DNA from: Achromobacter sp. UMC46 | GTDB lineage: Bacteria; Pseudomonadota; Gammaproteobacteria; Burkholderiales; Burkholderiaceae_B | Length of the DNA stretch: 64,000 nt | Reading direction: 5' to 3' | Assembly (NCBI RefSeq): GCF_014170335.1 | Contig: NZ_LZZS01000004.1 | Coordinates: 868,001-932,000 of the forward strand | In this document: piece by piece, positions 25,801-32,820 of the stretch | Layout of the letters: every line of letters starts with the position of its first letter | Position numbering within the stretch: position 1 is the first letter of the stretch | Program-made: the position numbers and the translations under genes | The notes under the pieces: model-generated | Seen by the model: only the letters and a program-made list of their open reading frames with translations | The model's database searches: none | Told to the model about the DNA's origin: nothing

Positions 25801-25824
25801 CGTTATATACCTATATATATTTCG
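25801..25824 (+). promoter_or_regulatory. ModE-type operator upstream of modABC
   Basis: The segment starts CGTTATATA (25801-25809) and continues with TATATAT (25814-25820) to TTCG, closely matching the known ModE site pattern of CGnTATATA and inverted TATATAnCG half-sites. It lies 33-56 bases upstream of modA, and a full-length modE gene is present at 28028-28822. Molybdate-bound ModE would repress the transporter here. The right half-site is imperfect. Confidence 0.7.
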
Positions 25825-25856
25825 TTACCGTCATCGCCATTCCCGAGGAGAAGATC

Positions 25857-26615
25857 ATGTCCTGCAAACGCCCGCTTCTGGCGCTGTCTCTTGCGCTGTC
25901 CGCCTTGTGGGGCGCCAGCGCCCATGCCGGCGACCTGGTCGTGTCCGCCGCCGCCAGCCTGACCAACGCCTTCAAGGAAGTGGCCCAGGGCTACGAGAAG
26001 GAAAACCCCGGCACCAAGGTTGTCCTGAACTTCGGCGCGTCCGACGTGCTGCTGCAGCAAATCGTGAAGGGCGCGCCTGCCGACGTGTTCGCCTCGGCGG
26101 ACCAGAAGGCGATGGACAAGGCGGTCGAAGAAAAGGCCGTCAAGCCCGCTTCCCGCGTGGACTTCGCGTCCAACCAGATCGTGCTGATCGTCCCGACGGA
26201 CAGCAAGGCCAACATCACGGCGCTGAAAGACCTGACGCGCGACGACGTCAAGCGCATCGCCTACGGCAACCCGGCGTCGGTGCCGGTGGGCCGCTATACG
26301 CAAGGCGCGCTGGAAGCCGCCGGGCTGTGGGCGGCCGTCCAGGCCAAGAGCGTGCTGGCCCAGAACGTGCGCCAAAGCCTGGATTACGTGTCGCGCGGTG
26401 AAGTGGACGCCGGATTCGTGTTCGCGACCGACGCCGCCATCATGCCGGACAAGGTCAAGGTCGCCGTGCGCGTGCCGTCGCAGACGCCCGTCACCTATCC
26501 CATCGCCGTGACGGCGCGCGAAGCCGCCGCCAAGGAAGCCGCCAGCTTCGTGGCCTATGTGCTGTCGCCCGCCGGTCAGGCTATCCTGTCGCGCTACGGC
26601 TTCCAGAAGCCCTGA
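25857..26615 (+). CDS. modA: Molybdate ABC transporter, substrate-binding protein ModA
   Basis: Periplasmic molybdate/tungstate-binding protein (252 aa). The signal peptide MSCKRPLLALSLALSALWGASAHAG is followed by the mature start DLVVSAAASLTNAFKEVA, whose serines contact the oxyanion in ModA proteins. Further family motifs are FGASDVLLQQIVKGAPADVF and FATDAAIM. GAGGAGAAG precedes the ATG at 25857. It is the first gene of modABC, downstream of a ModE-like operator. Imported molybdate feeds molybdenum-cofactor synthesis. Confidence 0.95.
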   Translation: MSCKRPLLALSLALSALWGASAHAGDLVVSAAASLTNAFKEVAQGYEKENPGTKVVLNFGASDVLLQQIVKGAPADVFASADQKAMDKAVEEKAVKPASRVDFASNQIVLIVPTDSKANITALKDLTRDDVKRIAYGNPASVPVGRYTQGALEAAGLWAAVQAKSVLAQNVRQSLDYVSRGEVDAGFVFATDAAIMPDKVKVAVRVPSQTPVTYPIAVTAREAAAKEAASFVAYVLSPAGQAILSRYGFQKP

Positions 26616-26638
26616 GTCTTGTTGAATCGCAGGAACTG

Positions 26639-27325
26639 ATGACTGATCCGGTTTGGGTGCCGCTGCTGCTTTCCTTGAAAGTCGCAGGCTGGGCAACGCT
26701 GTTGGCGACCGTGGCCGGCACCGCCGCGGCATTTGGCTTGTCGCGCTGGCGCTGGCCGGGCCGCGACCTGCTCGACGCCATCCTGACCTTGCCCCTGGTC
26801 CTGCCGCCCACCGTGCTGGGCTACTACCTGCTGGTCTTGCTGGGCCGGCGCGGCGTCATCGGCGAAACGCTGGCGGGGTGGGGCATCGAACTGGTCTTCA
26901 CCTGGCAAGGTGCCGTGATCGCCGCGTCCGTCGTGGCGTTTCCGCTGGTGTTCAAGTCGGCCCGGGCCGCTTTCGAAAACGTGGACAGCCAACTCGAGAA
27001 CGCGGCGCGCGTGCTGGGCGTCGGCGAAGCCGGCGTCTTCTTCCGCGTGACCTTGCCGCTGGCGGCCCGCGGCATCGCGGCGGGCGTGCTGCTGGCGTTT
27101 GCCCGGGCCCTGGGCGAATTCGGCGCGACCCTGATGATCGCCGGCAATCTGCCGGGCCGCACCCAGACCCTGTCTGTCGCCATCTACGAAGCGGTGCAGG
27201 CGGGAGACGACCGCACCGCCAACCTGCTGGTGCTGGTGACCTCGGTGACCTGCGTCGTGGTCCTGCTGGTGGCGGGCAAGCTGGTGCCCATCGGCACCGG
27301 CCAGCGCAACGGAGGCGGGCGATGA
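26639..27325 (+). CDS. modB: Molybdate ABC transporter permease ModB
   Basis: Inner-membrane permease (228 aa) with about five membrane segments. It opens WVPLLLSLKVAGWATLLATV, has the TLPLVLPPTVLGYYLLVLLG segment typical of ModB, and carries the EAA coupling loop AARVLGVGEAGVFFRVTLPL followed by ARALGEFGATLMIAGN. The ATG at 26639 follows an AGGAACTG ribosome site. Its stop overlaps the modC start (ATGA at 27322-27325). Confidence 0.94.
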   Translation: MTDPVWVPLLLSLKVAGWATLLATVAGTAAAFGLSRWRWPGRDLLDAILTLPLVLPPTVLGYYLLVLLGRRGVIGETLAGWGIELVFTWQGAVIAASVVAFPLVFKSARAAFENVDSQLENAARVLGVGEAGVFFRVTLPLAARGIAAGVLLAFARALGEFGATLMIAGNLPGRTQTLSVAIYEAVQAGDDRTANLLVLVTSVTCVVVLLVAGKLVPIGTGQRNGGGR

Positions 27326-28008
27326 GCGTCAGCATCCAGGTCAATAAGCGCATGGTCTCGGGCGACCGGCATTTCGAACTGGACGTCGCGTTCACGTCGT
27401 CGTCCAAGCGCATCGCCTTGTTCGGGCCGTCCGGCGCGGGCAAGAGCCTGACGCTGCGCGCGGTGGCGGGCCTGCTGCGGCCGGATGCCGGGCGCATCGA
27501 GATCAACGGCCGGGTGCTGTTCGATGCGCAGGCGGGGGTGTGCCTGCCATCGCAATCCCGCCGGGTGGCGTACCTGTTCCAGGACTACGCGTTGTTTCCC
27601 CATCTGACGGTGGCGCAGAACATCGCATTCGGCTTGCGGCGCGGATGGCTCAATCCGCCCAAGCGCGGCGTCGGGCGCGAAGCGCAACGCTGGGTGGACG
27701 CATTCGAGCTGGGCGCCATCGTGGGCAGCTATCCGAACGAGATCTCGGGCGGGCAGAAGCAACGGGTGGCCTTGGCGCGCGCCTTGACGCTGCAACCCGA
27801 CATCCTGTTGCTGGACGAGCCGTTTTCCGCGCTGGATTCGCAATTGCGCGGCAAGATGCGCCAGGAATTGAATGCCTTGCAGCGGCAACTGGACGTGCCG
27901 ATGCTGCTGATCACCCATGATCCGGCGGATGTCGACGCCTTGGCCGACGAGGTCTTTGAAGTGCGCGACGGCAAGGTGCGCCGCCGCGACGAGGACCTGG
28001 GCGTTTGA
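27322..28008 (+). CDS. modC: Molybdate ABC transporter ATPase ModC, without the usual C-terminal Mop domain
   Basis: ATPase of the molybdate importer. Walker A is FGPSGAGKSLTLRAVAG, the Q-loop LFQDYALFPHLTV, signature EISGGQKQRVALARAL, Walker B ILLLDEPFSALDSQ and switch His in LLITHDPADV. The protein has 228 aa, whereas classical ModC has about 350 with a C-terminal TOBE/Mop domain that binds molybdate and can inhibit the transporter. Here the frame stops right after the ATPase fold, so that regulatory domain is missing. The stop is followed at once by the modE end, and I see no leftover Mop coding sequence, so this looks like a natural short form. Confidence 0.92.
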   Translation: MSVSIQVNKRMVSGDRHFELDVAFTSSSKRIALFGPSGAGKSLTLRAVAGLLRPDAGRIEINGRVLFDAQAGVCLPSQSRRVAYLFQDYALFPHLTVAQNIAFGLRRGWLNPPKRGVGREAQRWVDAFELGAIVGSYPNEISGGQKQRVALARALTLQPDILLLDEPFSALDSQLRGKMRQELNALQRQLDVPMLLITHDPADVDALADEVFEVRDGKVRRRDEDLGV

Positions 28009-28027
28009 ACGCCAGGCTTGTGCGGCC

Positions 28028-28822
28028 TTAGTCCAGCACGCCCAGGATCACGCTGGAGGCCTTGAAGATCGCCACGGCCGGCGCGCCCACGGCCAGTCCC
28101 AGGTCCGTGGCGCTTTCGTTGGTGACGATGGCCACCAGCGTCGTGCCGCCATCCATGCCGATCAGGATTTCGCTGTTGACGGCACCGGGGCGCACGGCGC
28201 TGATCTTGCCCTGCAACTGGTTGCGGGCCGACAGCCGCAGGCCAGGGCCGGGGGCGCCGACGATGACGTTGGACGCCTTCACCAGCGCGATCGCCTCTTT
28301 GCCGGACACAAGGCCCAGTTCCGCCGTGCTTTCGCGCGTGATGGTGGCGGCGATGGTGTGGCCGCCCGCGATGCGCAGCAGGATTTCGTCGTTGACGGCG
28401 CCCGCGCGGACTTCGATGACGGTGCCCAGGAATTTATTGCGTGCGCTGGTCTTCAACATGAAACGCCTCATAAGGTCGATATCGCCACTGGCGTCCAGGC
28501 CGGCGCGCGTCAGGTTGTCCATGAATTTGCGGTGCTCGCCTTCCAATGCCCGGAATGTCGCGATGAGGCGACGCGCGCGATCGGTCAACTGCGTGCCGCC
28601 GCCGCCCTTGCCGCCTGCGGCCCGCACCACAAGGGGTTCGCCCGCCAGATTGTTCATGGCGTCGATGGCGTCCCAGGCGCCCTTGTAGCTCATGCCGACC
28701 GCGCGGGCGGCGGCCGTGATCGAGCCGGTGGCGTCAATCTGCGCCAACAGGTCTATGCGGTTCTTTCCGCCCCAGGTCTGGGCGCCGGAACGAAACCAGA
28801 TCGAGCCGTCTAGTTCCAACAT
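28028..28822 (-). CDS. modE: Molybdate-responsive transcriptional regulator ModE
   Basis: Full-length ModE (264 aa). The N-terminal LysR-like winged helix reads RIDLLAQIDATGSITAAARA then VGMSYKGAWDAIDAMNNLAG, a ModE hallmark, with GGKGGGGTQLTDRARRLI in the wing and dimer region. Two consecutive Mop/TOBE domains follow: SARNKFLGTVIEVRAGAVND with LRIAGGHTIAATIT, then SARNQLQGKISAVRPGAVNS. These bind molybdate at the dimer interface. It is convergent with modC, 19 bases away, and the ModE-like operator is at 25801-25824, so it should repress modABC when molybdate is plentiful. Confidence 0.95.
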   Translation of the reverse strand: MLELDGSIWFRSGAQTWGGKNRIDLLAQIDATGSITAAARAVGMSYKGAWDAIDAMNNLAGEPLVVRAAGGKGGGGTQLTDRARRLIATFRALEGEHRKFMDNLTRAGLDASGDIDLMRRFMLKTSARNKFLGTVIEVRAGAVNDEILLRIAGGHTIAATITRESTAELGLVSGKEAIALVKASNVIVGAPGPGLRLSARNQLQGKISAVRPGAVNSEILIGMDGGTTLVAIVTNESATDLGLAVGAPAVAIFKASSVILGVLD

Positions 28823-28988
28823 GGTCGAGTGTGCATCGGGTCAGAAGTCATGCCAGAGTGTAATGGACAGGCGCTGGCGGAACCCAGGCGCGGCCGCGTG
28901 GAAAGTGCGGGATGCGAATGAGATTCTGTTGAAACTTTACGGGGTTCGCGGCACTATGTTCAGGCCCTGAGCTCTCGGAGAGGACGAC

Positions 28989-29594
28989 ATGAAAGCGTTT
29001 GAAGCGTTGAAATGGGTGGCGGCGGGTTCCATGACGGCATTGCTTGCCGCTTGCGCATCGGGCCCCACGGTGAAAGGCGATTACGACCATCAGGCCGACT
29101 TCGCGCAATACCGGACGTTCGGCTACATGAACCCCTTGGGCACGGACAAGGCGGGCTACAGCAGCCTCTTGACCGAACGGCTCAAGGACGCGACGCGCGG
29201 CCAGATGGAAATGCGCGGCTACGCCTATAGCGCCACCAATCCCGACCTCCTCGTCAACTTCAGCGCCAAGCTCCAGCAAAAGACCCAGGTCACGCCGTCG
29301 CCGCCGCCCATGGGGCCTTATTACGGCTATCGGTCGGGCTTCTACGGCGGCTGGCCCGGCTACGGCTGGGGCGACGATGTCTACCAGTACACTGAAGGCA
29401 CGCTCAACATCGATCTTGTCGATACGCGCCGCAAGCAGCTGGTATGGGAGGGCGTCGCCGTGGGCGAAGTCCAGAATCCCGAAACCGCCGGCTCGCCGCA
29501 AAACGTGGACAAGGCCGTCGCCGAGATCTTCGCCAAGTACCCGTTCCGCGCGGGCGTCGCCGCCCCGCAAGTGCCGGACAAAAGCAAACGTTAG
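28989..29594 (+). CDS. DUF4136 lipoprotein
   Basis: Predicted lipoprotein of 201 aa. The N-terminal signal ends in a lipobox LLAACASG with lipidated Cys22. The mature domain, with DYDHQADFAQYRTFGYM and LNIDLVDTRRKQLVWEGVA, is typical of DUF4136. A Pro/Tyr/Gly-rich stretch around 105-125 interrupts the domain. No catalytic residues are recognised; family members are thought to be envelope proteins. GAGAGGACGAC precedes the ATG at 28989. A patatin-like phospholipase gene follows after 14 bases, so the pair may act together in the envelope. Confidence 0.85.
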   Translation: MKAFEALKWVAAGSMTALLAACASGPTVKGDYDHQADFAQYRTFGYMNPLGTDKAGYSSLLTERLKDATRGQMEMRGYAYSATNPDLLVNFSAKLQQKTQVTPSPPPMGPYYGYRSGFYGGWPGYGWGDDVYQYTEGTLNIDLVDTRRKQLVWEGVAVGEVQNPETAGSPQNVDKAVAEIFAKYPFRAGVAAPQVPDKSKR

Positions 29595-29608
29595 CCTGAG
29601 GTAGCCGA

Positions 29609-30802
29609 ATGACCACTCGCCGCAAGGCCAAGTCCCAAGACACCGGCGATACGCCTCCCTACGAAACCGTCGCCCTGGTGCTGCAAGGCGGGGGCGCGCT
29701 GGGGTCCTACCAGGCGGGGGTGTACCAGGGCTTGCACGAAGCGGGCATTCGGCCCAACTGGATATCAGGCATCTCCATCGGCTCGATCAACGCGGCCATC
29801 ATCGCAGGCTCTCGCGAAGATGAACGCGTTGATCGGCTGCGCGGATTCTGGGAAAGCATCTGCCGGCCGGCGGGATTCGCCTCGGTGCCATGGGGCGACA
29901 CCCTGGCAGGCATGTTTGAAGGCATCCCCTTCGGATTCGGGTCGCCGGCCATGAACGGCCAGATGTCCGCGTTCCAGGCGTTGTTCTCCGGGCAGCCGGG
30001 CTTCTTCAAGCCGCGCTTTCCGCCGCCCTATTGGGTGCACGGGCACGGCGCCGCCTCCACCAGCTTCTACGACACCACGCCCTTGGCCGCCACGTTGCGC
30101 CAGTTCGTGGATTTCGACCTGCTCAATAGCGGGGCGGTACGGGCCAGTTTCGGTGTGGTGAACGTGCGCACCGGCAATTTCGCCTATTTCGACAGCCTGA
30201 AAGACACGCTTCGCCCGGAGCACATCATGGCGTCCGGCGCCTTGCCGCCCGGATTTCCGTCCGTGGAGATCGACGGCGAGCACTATTGGGATGGCGGCGT
30301 AGTGTCGAACACGCCGCTGGCGCAAGTGCTGACCACCGACAACATGCGCGACACCCTGGCGTTCCAGGTGGACCTGTGGCCGGCGCGCGGCGGCTTGCCG
30401 ACCTCGCTGGAAGAAGTGGCCGAGCGCCAGAAAGACATCCAGTATTCCAGCCGGACCCGCCTGGTCACGGATCAGCTGCGGCGCGTGCTGAAGCTGAGGC
30501 ATGGCCTGCAGCGCCTGCTTGAGCGCCTGCCCGAAGACGAGCGCGGCGCCCCCGATCTGGCTGAAATCCGCAAGTTGTCGCATACGCCCGCCACCAACAT
30601 CGTCAACCTGATCTACGAGTCCAAGCACCTTGAGCGCTTCTCCAAGGACTACGAGTTCGGCACGGAGGCCATGCGCGAACACTGGGAATCCGGCTTGTCC
30701 GACATCCGCCAGACGCTTGCCAAGCCCGGCATCCTGGCCCGCCCCACCGAGGACAGCTGCTTCGTGACCCACGATATCCACCGCAACGGAAAACACAGTT
30801 AG
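29609..30802 (+). CDS. Patatin-like phospholipase (RssA/YchK type, DUF3734 C-terminus)
   Basis: Serine acyl hydrolase of 397 aa. The patatin oxyanion hole is GGGALG (residues 27-32), the nucleophile Ser56 sits in GISIG, and the catalytic Asp is in YWDGG (about 228). The C-terminal region, containing LEEVAERQKDIQYSSRTR and NIVNLIYESKHLE, matches DUF3734, found in a bacterial subclass of patatins. No signal peptide is seen, so action on the cytoplasmic face of the membrane is likely. It lies 14 bases after the DUF4136 lipoprotein gene. Relatives act in phospholipid turnover or poly-hydroxybutyrate metabolism; the substrate here is not established. Confidence 0.88.
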   Translation: MTTRRKAKSQDTGDTPPYETVALVLQGGGALGSYQAGVYQGLHEAGIRPNWISGISIGSINAAIIAGSREDERVDRLRGFWESICRPAGFASVPWGDTLAGMFEGIPFGFGSPAMNGQMSAFQALFSGQPGFFKPRFPPPYWVHGHGAASTSFYDTTPLAATLRQFVDFDLLNSGAVRASFGVVNVRTGNFAYFDSLKDTLRPEHIMASGALPPGFPSVEIDGEHYWDGGVVSNTPLAQVLTTDNMRDTLAFQVDLWPARGGLPTSLEEVAERQKDIQYSSRTRLVTDQLRRVLKLRHGLQRLLERLPEDERGAPDLAEIRKLSHTPATNIVNLIYESKHLERFSKDYEFGTEAMREHWESGLSDIRQTLAKPGILARPTEDSCFVTHDIHRNGKHS

Positions 30803-30948
30803 GGGCTGGGGTAGGACCGGTCTGATAGTTGCCGCATAACGCCGCCAGATGCCGGAGACCCCGGTAGGCTTTCGGGACAACCTGAAACCTTGTTCCCGGA
30901 TCTCGCCGCCGGCAGGCCTGGCGGCGGCAGTCCTGGTGGAGATACGCC

Positions 30949-31290
30949 ATGAATGCCCAGCCGCCCGCGCCCCATGCTCCCGACCGTATCGACGGCTGGT
31001 GGAGCCTGCTCTACCAAGGGTGGACGTTGATGACGCCCGCCGGTGTCCGCATTGACCTGACCGGGATGGAGCGCGCCTGTTTCCTTTGCCTGCTTGGAAA
31101 CGCCAGCCGCGAGCTGCTGCGCGACGAGCTGATGGCGTTGCGCAGCCGCACCAGCATGCGAACCCTGAATGTGGCTATTTGCCGCCTGCGCCACAAGGTC
31201 CTGCAGACGGGCGTGCGCTTGCCGCTGCATACCGTGCACGGCGTGGGCTATGTGTTCCTGGGCAATCTCCGGAATATTTCGAACTGCTGA
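30949..31290 (+). CDS. Lone OmpR/PhoB-type winged-helix DNA-binding protein
   Basis: A 113-aa protein consisting almost wholly of a response-regulator effector domain with no receiver domain. The order is a beta-rich start (LTPAG-like LMTPAGVRIDLTGMERACFL), helices with SRELLRDELMALRSRTSMRT, a recognition helix region LNVAICRLRHKVLQTGVRLP and the winged hairpin THR-like LHTVHGVGYVFLG that ends this fold. GGTGGAG precedes the ATG at 30949. It lies 205 bases ahead of, and points toward, the RND efflux operon, so a role in controlling the pump is possible but unproven. No partner kinase is nearby. Confidence 0.72.
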   Translation: MNAQPPAPHAPDRIDGWWSLLYQGWTLMTPAGVRIDLTGMERACFLCLLGNASRELLRDELMALRSRTSMRTLNVAICRLRHKVLQTGVRLPLHTVHGVGYVFLGNLRNISNC

Positions 31291-31354
31291 GCTTGTTACC
31301 TATTTGTCGCCTCCGCGCATCGAGTCAAGGCCCGAAAGTACGTAATTTCCCCAA

Positions 31355-31365
31355 TAACTGAGTTA
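31355..31365. promoter_or_regulatory. Candidate operator upstream of the efflux operon
   Basis: TAACT-G-AGTTA is a perfect 11-base palindrome, 131-141 bases before the start of the membrane-fusion gene, in a locally AT-rich stretch that also contains the palindrome TACGTA (31339-31344). No TetR or LysR repressor gene adjoins the pump, so the binding protein is unknown. Confidence 0.3.
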
Positions 31366-31495
31366 CATTATCGGGCTATTCACGTGTCAAGACCGACGCA
31401 TGGCTTATCCTGATCGCGCATCGTTGGCGCGATTGCCCGTGCGCAGGCAGGATGCGGTCAATTGAAGCGGTTAACTACGCTACGCGGGGGTTTCA

Positions 31496-32755
31496 ATGCG
31501 GTTTTCGCCTAAACGTGTTTCAGGTCTGGCTTTTTCCGGTGGCGTCCTCGCGCTGATATTGGCGGGATGCGGCGAAAAGCCCCAGATGAACCCCGGCATG
31601 CCTCAGGTCAGCGTCATTACCGTGCAACCCGAGCGTGCCCCCATCGTCTCCGAGTTGCCGGGCCGCGTGGACGCGGTGCGCGACGCGCAAATCCGTTCGC
31701 GCGTGACCGGCATCGTCCAGAAGATCACCTTCGATCAGGGCAGCGACGTCAAGGAAAACCAACTGCTGTTCAAGATTGATCCGGCGCCCTACAAGGCGGC
31801 CTACGATCAGGCGACGGCGCAGTTGAAGCAGGCGCAGGCGAACCTGTTCAGCGCCAAGCTGCTGGCCGACCGCTACGCGCCGCTGGTCAAGGCCAACGCG
31901 GTCAGCAAGCAGGAATACGACAACGCCGTTGCGTCGTTCCGGCAGGCAGACGCGGCCGTGGCCGCCGCCAAGGCCGCGCAGGACAACGCCGCCATCAACC
32001 TCGGCTACACCGATGTCACCTCGCCCATCACGGGCCGCATCGGCAAGCCGCTGGTCACCGAAGGCGCGCTGGTCGAATCCACCTCCGCCACGCAAATGGC
32101 CACGGTGCAGCAGCTGGATCCCGTCTACGTGGACTTCACCCAGTCCACCGCCGAGCTGGCCACGCTGCGCCGCGCATTCGCCAGCGGCCAGTTGCAGCAA
32201 GTGGGCAAGGACACCGCGCGCGCTACCGTGGTGCTGGAAGACGGCTCGGAATACACGCATGCCGGCAAGCTGCTGTTCACCGGCATCACCGTGGATCCGT
32301 CCACGGGCCAGGTGAACCTGCGCGCCGAAGTGCCCAACCCCGACGGCATCCTGCTGCCCGGCATGTACGTGCGCGTCCGGCTGGAACAGGGCGTGAACGA
32401 CAAGGCGCTGGTCGTGCCGCAGCAGGCGCTGCAGCGCACCGCCGACGGTTCGCAGAGCCTGATGCTGGTCAAGGACAACAAGATCGAACAGTTGCCCGTC
32501 ACGACCGGCGGCGCGATCAAAAACAACTGGTTGATCACCAGCGGCCTGAAGGCCGGCGACGTCGTCGTGGTGGAAGGTTTCCAGAAGATCCGTCCCGGTG
32601 CGCCCGTGCAAGTCAGCCAATGGAGCAAGAACGGCACGCCTGCACCCGGTGGCCAGCCGGCGGCGCAACCCGGCGCCAAGCCGGCTGCCCCCGCCGAATC
32701 GCCCAAACCTGCCGAGCCTGCCCAGCAGGACAAGGCAGCAGGCCAGAAATCGTAA
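31496..32755 (+). CDS. acrA: RND efflux periplasmic adaptor (membrane fusion protein, AcrA/MexA type)
   Basis: Lipoprotein adaptor (419 aa) linking the RND pump to its outer-membrane channel. The lipobox LILAGCGEKP puts the lipidated Cys at residue 25. The usual order follows: beta-barrel and lipoyl half with LPGRVDAVRDAQIRSRVTG, a coiled-coil hairpin rich in Ala/Gln (about 100-165), the second lipoyl half YTDVTSPITGRIGKPLV, then the membrane-proximal domain. The C-terminal 45 residues are an Ala/Pro/Lys-rich tail. It starts at 31496, first of the three-gene pump operon. In Achromobacter the AxyABM pump has this architecture; I cannot confirm that identity. Confidence 0.92.
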   Translation: MRFSPKRVSGLAFSGGVLALILAGCGEKPQMNPGMPQVSVITVQPERAPIVSELPGRVDAVRDAQIRSRVTGIVQKITFDQGSDVKENQLLFKIDPAPYKAAYDQATAQLKQAQANLFSAKLLADRYAPLVKANAVSKQEYDNAVASFRQADAAVAAAKAAQDNAAINLGYTDVTSPITGRIGKPLVTEGALVESTSATQMATVQQLDPVYVDFTQSTAELATLRRAFASGQLQQVGKDTARATVVLEDGSEYTHAGKLLFTGITVDPSTGQVNLRAEVPNPDGILLPGMYVRVRLEQGVNDKALVVPQQALQRTADGSQSLMLVKDNKIEQLPVTTGGAIKNNWLITSGLKAGDVVVVEGFQKIRPGAPVQVSQWSKNGTPAPGGQPAAQPGAKPAAPAESPKPAEPAQQDKAAGQKS

Positions 32756-32820
32756 GCGGCACGCGGCGCAGCAAGCGCCGCGTTCCCCTTTGGTGAGCAT
32801 CGCTTTCAGAGTCAGCCCAC

